Of a DNA stretch of 64,000 nt, positions 48,589 through 58,675 are shown piece by piece. The stretch is from NCBI RefSeq assembly GCF_001039355.2, contig NW_019774825.1, positions 159,537-223,536 of the forward strand, in the 5' to 3' direction. This DNA is from Lingula anatina. Its lineage: Eukaryota > Brachiopoda > Lingulata > Lingulida > Lingulidae. Every line of letters begins with the position of its first letter. Position 1 is the first letter of the stretch. A program made the translations under genes and the position numbers. A model generated the notes under the pieces. The model saw only the letters and a list, made by a program, of their open reading frames with translations, searched no databases and was not told where the DNA came from.

Positions 48589-49146
48589 CTGAAAAAAAAA
48601 AAAATCAACAAATGACGTGCTTTGCTGTAAACTCAACTTACTGGATCCGATCTTTTTTACAAATCACCTTGGACAACCTGATTTTGGAACCTTTTTCACA
48701 TGGTTTGAACCAGTTTTAGTTTTAAATGTGGCCGCCATACAGAAACACTATATAAAAAGTAAGCTTGCCTTTACATCGTTAATTTCACTAAACACAGCTT
48801 CGTTCGAAAATTTAAAGTCTTAATCCTGTTACGTTTGTTACGATGGGAAATTTCAAAAGATATGGGGATTTCTTTCGCTGGGTCTGTATGTTGTGTATAG
48901 GAAGGCAGCCGTACACATTAATTCTTCTGCTTGATCAATATGAAAGGTACTGGGTATATCTAATAGACGGGTACGACACGGCCATATTGTTCTGAACTGT
49001 CATTCTGTAGGATTTTACAAGATGGACATACAGACATACAAATACCACTTAATGAAAATTCTTAGTAGGTTACCAGACATCACCGTTAAATGTCAAGTAA
49101 GCAATGTATGGATATGCATGCAAAGATCTCAAAAGTTCAGGCCTAC

Positions 49147-49147
49147 N
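49147..49147. other. Single-N join, left edge of inserted haplotig
   Basis: Haplotype 1 sequence ends here with TTCAGGCCTAC; the next base restarts the same region as seen at 45960 in the other allele. Confidence 0.85.
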
Positions 49148-50523
49148 TAACAACTTTTTAACCAAATATCTATGAGAGAGGTTGTTATAATATCTCCTTC
49201 ATTTTTATTAAGAAAGGTCTACAATGATGATAAGCTGGACATAAACTGTGCCCTTCTTTCTTTCTTTTTAGGTAATTCCGAACCGGCTATTTTTTTTTTT
49301 TTTTAATTTTAAATTTTTTTAACTGTATCTGTCAGGTGTAACGGACTGGCGAACAGAGACAGCCATCGTAACATGACGGCGATTGCAACAGTTGAGATTA
49401 CACCGCAATTGCCTCAGATGAGCTCTACTTACTTTTGGTTGCGATTGCGTTGGAAGAATAAGTAGAATGAGGGTTGGACTGCCAAATTCCAATAAACAAC
49501 CTAAAGTAAAAACTTGCCTTAACTCGCTGGATAAAACACGGGGTAATGTAAGTAAGATAAATATTTTCATGGAAAGACACAGATGACTTAAAGAGATAGC
49601 AACTGTTCATTTTGGCCAAAAAATGAATTTTCCTGGGGTAAATGGCCAATTTTCCCATACTTACCAATGTTTAATGAATCCATTTCGACATTCATGGTTA
49701 GTCTTTGTTTTGTTTTTTCTGAAATATCCCAAAATAGAATCTTCTATCATTTTTCCGAATTATTATTATTTTTACTATTTTGTAAAATACTTATTACAGA
49801 AAGACATATTTTACTGAAATTACAGAGATCAAAACGAAAAATAAAACGCTTTATTTTTACAATGAAATAAATGCACGCAAAACATGCAATCTGAACATTA
49901 ATGAATACATAGCTGCTTGTAGTAATTAGGCAACAATTTTACTTGTTCTATTCTTATTCTTATTCTGAGCAAGTTCCACGTAAACAGGTTTAATTTTAAA
50001 GTTTTTTTCTTTTTTTAATATTTCATAACTCCAAAAGAAAATAAGTACAATTTAATAATTATCTCACTCACTCACCGTCACACAAACCAACACTTAGAGA
50101 TTTACAGTATTCCTGTTTCACTTTTAAGTTCCTTAAGGAAGATGGTTAAATGATAGAGAATAGAAACTATCTAAAGAACACGAAACATCAAGATATGGCA
50201 ACGGTACATGTAAGTCGCCAATTTCAAATTGTATTCCTAAACGAAAAGCTAATGTGAAACATTTCCAAACAAGCGGAACTCGACTACAATTGTCGAATTT
50301 TTTCTTGCTGAATCTTGTCTTCTCACAAGTCGAATTCCAGCACGGATTATAAAAGACCGTTGGTCTTTGAACATCAAAAAGGCAGCTATGACCTTTGAAA
50401 AATATTTCCCATTCAGTGGTGATGAGATTCCACGATTTGAGTAAAGATTGAATCCCTGACATCTCACAAATAAGACTCTTCCTCACCAAGCCTGATAACG
50501 CACTATCAAAGAGTGCTCCTTTT

Positions 50524-50699
50524 CTAATTGTTACGCCGAACCTTCATAGTCGCGGACTGCAACAAACATCCTCTATCGCAGTTATTTCCAGTGATAGCGG
50601 CAAATTTCATGTAGTACACTTGACCTGCGTCAGCGTCACAGTCAGGATAATTGCCGGTTAGTGTCCATCTTGCACAATGGGCGTACCACCACCCAGCGT
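50524..50699 (-). CDS. PAN-fibrinogen protein exon 5, haplotype 2
   Basis: Terminal exon, same 176 nt and same protein end as 47345-47520. Confidence 0.85.
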
Positions 50700-53566
50700 C
50701 TAGAATATAAATACAAATATTAGAGAATGTACATGGGCATTTCTATATGTTTGCATCTGTTTGTGGAGTGATCGAGTGATGGTCTAGAGGCATCAGAGAG
50801 AGGAAAACCATTTAAATGTAAATTCAAGCACAATAAAAACACGAAAGCAGACAGGCGAAACTGAAGCACAGAAAGAAATATCACCCAAAAAGTTGATCCA
50901 CGGCAGGTGTCCAAAAAATGGGAATAGCAGAATCGAACGAAAGTTGCAAACGCCTCAGAACAGTTTAATAGAGTTGATAAAAGAAGCTAGAAACACTTGG
51001 TACATGTGCACAGACACAGATAATCATAGAAATAAACAGTGTTTAGTAGATAAACCCCCTTTTACAAGAAGAACATAGGCAGAAGAATTAGGAACACTGA
51101 GCACTGGAGCCTAGGCCCTGTCATTTACCACCATTAAAGACGTACCTACCGAAATGGGAAACACAGTCACTATCATCAGTATCTCTGGTCTTGAATTCCC
51201 AACCAACAATTTCTGTAAGGAATGCATCGCTAGAAGTGTTGTACGACTCAACCCCAATAGCAGCAACCCCATATTTCTGGCTCTCATCTTGGATTCGAAA
51301 CAGGTTCCATCTGACGTAGTAGTGGTTCCCATTGCAGGACAGCATGTCAATCTGCATGGAGTAATCCCCCTGATTGGTTAACGCGTAGAGAGCCTCGTTT
51401 CCAATCCAAAACTGCTCACCTGGGTCACCGAAGCCATTTTTATATGCAGTCCAGTTTCTATCGAAAGACATCGTGCTGTCGTATCTCCTCATTACAACAA
51501 CCCATCCGCTGTCACAATATACATTCTTCTCGCCAAAACCGTCTATGTAGACGGTAGCAAGACCAGCACCATCTGTAAAAATGAAGATATTTCCTTTAAA
51601 CCGAATACGGTGGGTGATCATCAAAGCGAATAGTAACCATTAATGGTTTACCAAAAAGATTAGCGGGTACCTTTGAAAACGTGCCAACATGAAAACTTGA
51701 AATTATTACATCTTCAAAGAAAAAGGGCACAAACTTACCAACGTCATTGCAGTCTTTTTCTTTCTGAAAAAAAAAAAATCAACAAATGACGTGCTTTGCT
51801 GTAAACTCAACTTCCTGGATCCGATCTTTTTTACAAATCACCTTGGACAACCTGATTTTGGAACCTTTTTCACATGGTTTGAACCAGTTTTAGTTTTAAA
51901 TGTGGCCGCCATACAGAAACACTATATAAAAAGTAAGCTTGCCTTTACATCGTTAATTTCACTAAACACAGCTTCGTTCGAAAATTTAAAGTCTTAATCC
52001 TGTTACGTTTGTTACGATGGGAAATTTCAAAAGATATGGGGATTTCTTTCGCTGGGTCTGTATGTTGTGTATAGGAAGGCAGACGTACACATTAATTCTT
52101 CTGCTTGATCAATATGAAAGGTACTGGGTATATCTAATAGACGGGTACGACACGGCCATATTGTTCTGAACTGTCATTCTGTAGGATTTTACAAGATGGA
52201 CATACAGACATACAAATACCACTTAATGAAAATTCTTAGTAGGTTACCAGACATCACCGATAAATGTCAAATAAGCAATGTATGGATATGCATGCAAAGA
52301 TCTCAAAGTTTACTTTTGTTGATGCATGTACGCACCAGGCTGCTGACAATGGTAAGAAGAGCAATATTTGCGAAATTTTTTTTTAGCGACCACACTGAAC
52401 CCCTCCCCCCCAAAAATAAATAAATAAATAGATAAAGACTATGGGGTAAGGATAAACTGTCCTGTCCACAGTTTCGTTCAGTGTAATCCTTGGCCACAAA
52501 AAGTTTTTGAATCAAGGCATTTACGCATTTTTTCTCTTTATAGGGTAACTTCTGAAAGCACACTCACCTTATCATATGTGTAATATGTGCCTCCCTCGTG
52601 TTGTGTCAGCATAGCGGTGCTGAGTGCTTTTCTATTATTGAGCTCGCAGTTCCCTGCAAAAGTGATACACTAAAAGTCATTGTATTTCATAGATTCGTGT
52701 TTATTTGCTTCAGCTGTTGGTTAATGGGCATTATTTGGTAAAATTGTTCTCGGCAGATGGCTCCAAGCAAACATGCAGACAGACAGACAGACAGACAAGG
52801 ACCTCATACATGTAGACAAAGAACCTCCATTGGAGTATATGCCATGTAAATAAGCAGATCATCCTAAACTTTTATAGAAGTATAATCTATATCGTTCCCC
52901 ACTGATCATGACGGTGAAAATTGACAGTTAAAATTTCATGACACTGAAGTTAATGTCTACAGTCTATAATGTGTATAGTGCCGTTTTCAAAATTGATTCT
53001 GGGAACCATAAATTACTGTCATTCTTACAAAAAGGATTCTGGCTACCGGTAACTTCAGACTGTTTTTTTTTTCTTTTTTTTTTTCTTTCAAAATCCATTC
53101 TGGCAATTAGACAATGTATAGTTTCGTTTTCCATACATACAAAAACGATGTTGACAACAAATAACTAGAATAGTTTACAAGAGGGAACGGAGGCAAAAAA
53201 CGAGACATTTTGCTGTTCAGACATCTTATGCAAACAACCGCCCTTTTATCAGCCAATTAAAAATGGCAAGCTACTAGTACGACGCTGTTTTGTCTTAAAT
53301 CCTCCAATTTTCTATCTATGTAAGACAACAGCCTTACCTTTTCCACTGGGTGCATTTTTGTAGTAATTGCATGATACACATGTTTCCAAGTTGGCACATT
53401 TTACAACACAGCTGATTGCGCTTCCCGCCGTCACCGTCTTCCAGACAGAGGATGCTAAAATGAAGTCTTTTGTGGCAGCAAAATGCGTGTAATGAACGTT
53501 GCTTTGTATCCGATGTATTAAAGCTATGAAAAACACCAAGGACTTCTTTGGTGCACACAAGTCCAT
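50524..53566 (-). CDS. Secreted PAN/apple + fibrinogen C-terminal domain protein, complete (haplotype 2)
   Basis: Join 53338-53566, 52568-52653, 51739-51763, 51150-51572, 50524-50699 = 939 nt, 312 residues and stop, all splice phases compatible. Residues 1-22 form a signal peptide (MDLCAPKKSLVFFIALIHRI). Residues about 23-105 are a PAN/apple-like domain (Cys 53, 57, 63, 66, 79; CxLNN and GGTYYTY motifs). Residues 109-312 are a fibrinogen C-terminal domain (DCNDV, VYCD, GWVVVMRR, NWTAYKNGFG, GEQFWIGNE, AGWWYAHC), slightly shorter than usual, with a reduced DxD calcium loop (RDTDDSDC). Such proteins (ficolin and tachylectin-like) are secreted and many bind sugars or acetyl groups in innate immunity; the ligand here is unknown. 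The start was chosen at Met 53566 (ACCATGG) because it gives the signal peptide and because the frame upstream is not kept in the other allele. Confidence 0.85.
51150..51572 (-). CDS. PAN-fibrinogen protein exon 4, haplotype 2
   Basis: Main fibrinogen-domain exon; acceptor CATTTTTACAG|ATGG, donor TTTCG|GTAGGT, phase 1 to 1. Has the consensus Tyr at residue 132 (NVYCD). Confidence 0.87.
51739..51763 (-). CDS. PAN-fibrinogen protein microexon 3, haplotype 2
   Basis: Identical 25-nt microexon to 48564-48588, linking the PAN and fibrinogen parts. Confidence 0.8.
52568..52653 (-). CDS. PAN-fibrinogen protein exon 2, haplotype 2
   Basis: An 86-nt exon, acceptor CTTTTGCAG|GGAAC, donor GATAAG|GTGAGT, phase 1 to 0. 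Encodes NCELNNRKALSTAML and GGTYYTYDK, the second half of the PAN/apple domain. Confidence 0.82.
52775..52797. repeat. (CAGA)n microsatellite
   Basis: Five to six CAGA units in the intron between exons 1 and 2; shorter in the other allele (near 57891). Confidence 0.85.
53338..53566 (-). CDS. PAN-fibrinogen protein exon 1, haplotype 2
   Basis: A 229-nt coding exon with signal peptide and first half of the PAN domain (SCVVKCANLETCVSCNYY). Donor GAAAAG|GTAAGG, phase 1. About 170 nt of it are nearly identical, inverted, to exon 1 of the plus-strand partner at 56498-56744. Confidence 0.85.
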
Positions 53567-56497
53567 GGTTATGGTGTTCCGGATTCCTGCAAAAATCACC
53601 AGTTCCTCACTGTGTAAAGGGCGACCACTAGTGACGTTGGTCCTAACAGATTCTTCAGTTTTTGATAGAATAACTGAGCAAGTGCTGTATTCCACGCATT
53701 ATGCTAATCTATCAAACAAGTTGCTCTGGTAGTGTGGCACAGTTCTGCAGTCCAAAATGAACCTAGAACTTTCCTTCTCTTGTCCCTATGCAATCAGTGC
53801 AACGATGGCTTATGCACATCAATATTCTCTAGACAGCATAGCAGACATTTTTTTTCTAAAACAAATGATGTCCCTACTTTCAATAACGGTGTTGTTTATC
53901 TAGGTATAAATGAAAGTTGACACCTGTGGTGACGCACGCTACAATATACGCCGTTCGGAAGGCAGCACAATTACTGTAGAGTTAAATAATTAATTGCTTT
54001 ATCCTTGGTGTCATTCACTGTAACTGTTCTCCAGATTGTCTTCAAATGCCATGGAACATTTTTTTTTTGCTACTTTAAACTTACTTTACCCGCAGTTACG
54101 TAATTTGAAATACTGTGAAACAATGCCCCTAGGTCCTGTCAAGTGGTGGATTTTAAGTTAATCGTCATGCTTCCCCCTGTGGCATTGATTGACTCAAGTT
54201 AACTATGTAACAATTAATAAATCATACCTTCAAAGTAATCCTGATGTACATCGAACAACTTGTATGCATACAAAAAATGCAAACAATATCAGTATACCTT
54301 ATTCTAAACCAATAATTAAAATATAAGTAGGTCTTCCAATTATCCAATCGACTAAGAGGCTCTGTTTGACACTGTATCTCTGATACCTTCTAGTGTATTG
54401 TCAATACCATCACGCGAGACAGTCTTTTCAGCTAGTCTCATTTTCTATAGGGTCCTGACTTCTTGATGAATTTGTTTAGCCAATCGATGTCAATATCCGC
54501 CTATTAAGTAGCCAACCATACACTGCTATCTACCGGTATATGATTACATACTGTACCTACATGTTTACCGCGAGAATTCAACGGTGACAGTCTAGTAAGG
54601 AAGGAAAAGATCCTCAACTGAAATATTTACTGAATTCAATATTCATGACGTCCATACATACCGTTTTGAGGTAGCCAAGTATAACAGTCTGAAACATAAG
54701 AGGTTACCAACAGGTTAATGGATATGTCCAAAACTATTAATCGGAAACAAAAAACATTTAGTATGAGATCCAACACATTTAAGAAACGGTCGAGTCTTTT
54801 ATCAATTAAAATGGGAGATATTTGTAGTTATAATATTTAAGGCCATGCTACAGTTTGATATTATTGGTTAGAAACCATGTTTTGGCGTAAGAGGTTTATG
54901 AAGCAAGGTGTTCTCTAAAGATATATAAGCGGTTAACTACTGCCCATTGCTACCTTACAATACCACAAACTATATTTGTTGACATTTCCACAATGTTGTT
55001 CAAAGTCGTTCGGCATTTGAAAGCCTGACAGTGTCGATAACTGACATATTTGCTATGTAACGACGACTTGCTGAAATACTAAACATACATGTGAGTACTG
55101 TTGTGCACTTTTATATAGATAAATGAAAAATTCATACATGTATGATATGATCAAATGTGCTTCACAAAGAAGAGTGGTATTTATTTCATCTTTGAAAGCA
55201 AACTCTGCAAGGGACGAAAATGGTATTGACGTCCGAACACGAAAATTATTTTGTTATCATCGCTGAGATTGCGATAGAACGATAAAATAACTATTTTTAA
55301 CGCATTCGTTAAAAAATCTCCGTATTCGAGGCAACTCAAATCGAGATCAAGGCGATTCTGCGCCAACAATTAAAATATGAAAGACAGATGGGTGGATCAG
55401 CATCAGAGTATTAAACGGACATATACATTATACATACATGTACAGAGAAAGTACAGATGACGAATTATATAATATTAAAAAATTTAGAAAAAAATTTATC
55501 TTGAAAAAGATACGAGTGGATGCCTTAATACACGGTCGCACGTGAACAGACACACGCACCCACACCACCCTGAGCTTCAGAGCTAACTTGACACTAACCT
55601 TTTCACTGTAGCCTATCTCCATCGTGTCAAGTTACTTACAATACCACAAACTAACCTTTTCACTGTAGCCTATCTCCATCGTGTCAAGTTACTTGACACG
55701 ATGGAGATAGGCTACAGTGAAAAGGTTAGTGTCAAGTTAGCTCTGAAGCTCAGGGTGACCCACACACGCATGCAAGCAACCGGGCATATGTCCTTATGTT
55801 TAAGGTATTTTTGTCCAAATATTATTTACTTCATCACCTTTATCCCTAATTATAAAAGTACTTAATGACTATATTTAATACACTCCACAATTCTGTATAG
55901 ATTTCATTAAAGTCACTTGCCTTGTTAGCTTTATTGTATAATGCATTTTGAGCCAAACGTCTTTTGTTTACACGAGAGCCATAAATATTGATTTCAATAA
56001 TGATATCAGTTGAAGTTCGTGTTGTCCTGCCACCTGCAATGTATTTCCCGTTGATTACTGTATTATCCTGAAAATCTTCAACGAGATCTTATTTGTTGTT
56101 TTGTCCATTTTGTATGTGTAAATATATGGATTGTAATCAAAACTTCTATTGAAAGTCAAACCTCAGCACTGATGCCGCCAAAGACATTGTCTCCGTGACA
56201 AAGACTGAAATCGACAAGATCACGTGATACTTGCAAATCTGCATCGGTCATTGGGGGAAATCCTACTTTAATAATCAACGCAAATAATGCAAATACTATA
56301 AGATCCTGATTGTTATAAACGCACTCTGATTTACAAAGGCAATTGGAAACTGGCCTCTCTAATGGTATACAAGGACTGAGGACAAGGGTGGCATTGCTAA
56401 AGCAGCGACACAGCTCTGCAGGATGACGTAGCCAGAGGGCACTTGTTGTACAATTAACTAGTTACGAGGCAAATGGTATTCGGTTGCAGGCCTAAAC
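53567..56497. other. 2.9-kb divergent intergenic region (haplotype 2)
   Basis: Lies between the two head-to-head exon 1s and must hold both promoters. It contains an 192-bp foldback insertion absent from the other allele. No clear TATA/initiator pair was assigned. The allelic region is 58676-61444. Confidence 0.55.
55566..55757. mobile_element. Polymorphic foldback transposon with 8-bp target duplication
   Basis: 192 bp, ends CACCCTGAGC / GCTCAGGGTG, arms inverted for about 70 bp (GAGCTAACTTGACACTAACC ...). Flanked by ACCCACAC at 55558-55565 and 55758-55765. The other allele (near 60690) has a single ACCCACAC and no insert. Eight-base duplications are typical of hAT or P-type transposases; no coding capacity. 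Confidence 0.9.
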
Positions 56498-56744
56498 ATG
56501 GGATTCTACGTGCCAAAGAATTATCCAGAAATTTTAATAGTTTTCTTGCGACTTGTACTGGTAATACATCAGGTACATAGCAATGTTCATTACACACATT
56601 TTGTCGCCACGAAAGACTTCATTTTAGCATCCTCTGTCTGGAAGACGGTGACAGCGGGAAGCGCTATCAGCTGTGTTGTAAAATGTGCCAACTTGGAAAC
56701 ATGTGTATCTTGCAATTACTACAAAAATGAACCCAGTGAACACG
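56498..56744 (+). CDS. Plus-strand PAN-family partner gene exon 1, haplotype 2
   Basis: A 247-nt coding exon, donor CACG|GTAAGG, phase 1. Signal peptide of about 28 residues (MGFYVPKNYPEILIVFLRLV ...), then the same first half of the PAN domain as the minus gene (SCVVKCANLETCVSCNYYKN). The haplotig ends 641 bp later, so its exon 2 is not in this copy. Confidence 0.75.
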
Positions 56745-57385
56745 GTAAGGTGTTTTGATTTCTCAAATAAGATATTTTAAACAGTTTTTTATATGCATCA
56801 AACACATACAGTGTGCTTTTTCAGTTCCCAGCCTCCGCCGTACTAAAGAGTAAAAAAAGTGTCACCGAAAGTAAAAATACAATAAATGTACGGCAAATTT
56901 CGCAATTCTTGGAATGTGAAAGATAAAACATTAGCCTGGATCAGAATCTGAAATATCACCGGGCATAAATGTATATCGTGCATTGCTATGCATTGGTTTT
57001 GTTTAGGAATTTAGGATCAGTTAAATCAACCTACTATAAAAGCGAACAGTGTACGGTTTTTGACGAGAACAGACAGGCTAATACAAGTGTGTTTGCGCGA
57101 TACAAACGTAATAAACCTACTACAAACATACAATCAGCGGACATGGTAAAGAACACTTGCACTTTTCACATCATCATTAAAGGAAGACGATATAAATTAT
57201 ATTTAAATAGAAGGTCGAGATTTATTTGTGTTTTTATTACATGTAAGTGTAATATTTACTTCCACAAATCAGAAAACTTAACGTAGTCAATAGATTTACT
57301 TGTTTGTCTTCATGTCTGCCTGTTACGTAAAACATGGTTAACTTGGCATCAGTGGCAGATGTTTTTTTTTTTTTTTTTTTTTTTT

Positions 57386-57386
57386 N
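57386..57386. other. Single-N join, right edge of inserted haplotig
   Basis: Preceded by a T25 run and followed by haplotype 1 sequence. GTAGGCCTGAA at 57402-57412 is the exact inverse of the 11 bases that end haplotype 1 on the other side (49136-49146). Confidence 0.85.
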
Positions 57387-57509
57387 GAGTCTGGTAGTTG
57401 AGTAGGCCTGAAGTTGCTGATGCATGTACGCACTGGGTTGTTCACGATGGTAAGACGAGCAATATTTACAATATATCTTCTTAGCGACCATACTGACCCC
57501 CCCCCCCCC

Positions 57510-57550
<41 letters not shown>

Positions 57551-57681
57551 CTATGGGATAAGGATAAACTGGTGTGACTACAGTTTCGTTCAGTGCAATC
57601 CTTGGCCACAAAGAAAGTTTTTGAATCAAGGCATTTACGCATTTTTTCTCTTTATAGGGCAATCTCTGAAAGCACACTCAC

Positions 57682-57767
57682 CTTGTCATATGTGTAATAT
57701 GCGCCTCCCTCGTGTTGTGTCAGCATAGCGGTACTGAGTGCTTTCCTATTATTGAGCTCGCAGTTTC
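57682..57767 (-). CDS. PAN-fibrinogen protein exon 2, haplotype 1
   Basis: Allelic counterpart of 52568-52653, same length, splice sites and phase; first codon differs silently (GGA for GGG Gly). Confidence 0.8.
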
Positions 57768-58446
57768 CTGCAAATGTGATACACTAAAAGTTATTGTACT
57801 TTATAGATTCACGTTTATTTGCTTCAGCTGTTGGTTAATAGGCATAATTTGGTAAAATTATTCTCGGCAGATGGCTCCAAGCAAACATGCAGACAGACAG
57901 ACAAACAAGGACCTCATACATGTGGACTAAGAACCTCCATTGGAGTATATGCCTTGTAAATAAGCAGATCATGCCAAACTTTTATAGAAGTATAATCTAT
58001 ATCATTCCCCACTGACCATGAAGGTGAAAATTGACAGTTAAAATTTCATGACACTGAAGTTAATGTCTACAGTCTATAATGTGTATAGTGCCGTTTTCAA
58101 AATTGGGGACCAAAAATTACAATAAATTGTCATTCTTACAAAAAGGATTCTGGCTACCGGAAACTGCAGACTGTTTTTTTCTTTTTTTTTTCTTTTTTTT
58201 TTTTTCAAAATCCAATTAGACAATGTATAATTTCGTTTTCCAAACATACAAAAACGATGTTGACAACAAAAAACTAGAATAGTTTACAAGAGGGAACGGT
58301 GGCAAAAAACGAGACATTTTGCTGTTCAGACATCTTATGCAAACAACCGCTCTTTTATCAGCCAATTAAAAATGGCAAGCTACTAGTACGACGCTGTTTT
58401 GTCTTAAATCTTCCAATTTTCTATCTATGTAAGACAACAGCCTTAC

Positions 58447-58675
58447 CTTTTCCACTGGGTGCATTTTTGTAGTAATTGCATGATACACATGTATCCAAAT
58501 TGGCACATTTTACAACACAGCTGATAGCGCTTCCCGCCGTCACCGTCTTCCAGACAGAGGATGCTAAAATGAAGTCTTTTGTGGCAGCAAAATGCGTGTA
58601 ATGAACGTTGCTTTGTATTCGATGTATTAAAGCTATGAAAAACACCAAGAACTTCTTTGGTGCACATAAGTCCAT
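58447..58675 (-). CDS. PAN-fibrinogen protein exon 1, haplotype 1
   Basis: Allelic counterpart of 53338-53566. Differences include Phe for Ser in the signal peptide (KKFLVFF) and Asp for Glu in ANLDTC. With 57682-57767, 48564-48588, 47971-48393 and 47345-47520 it forms the complete haplotype 1 gene, interrupted in this assembly by the haplotig. Confidence 0.82.

Larger units (their letters stand above)
49148..57385. repeat. 8.2-kb haplotig (haplotype 2) inserted inside its own allelic region
   Basis: Its left 3.2 kb matches 45960-49146 and its remaining 5.1 kb matches 57387 to about 62320; both sides are single Ns, and it ends in a poly-T run that the other allele reads through at 62315. Removing this block makes haplotype 1 collinear. 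A real genomic duplication would need an odd coincidence with both contig ends. Confidence 0.8.

Noticed and set aside
56969-57286. Conserved plus-strand frame with good acceptor and donor in partner-gene intron 1 (also 61923-62246)
   Set aside because: Its splice phases (2 in, 0 out) do not fit between exon 1 (phase 1 out) and exon 2 (phase 1 in); the surrounding noncoding DNA is equally conserved between alleles.
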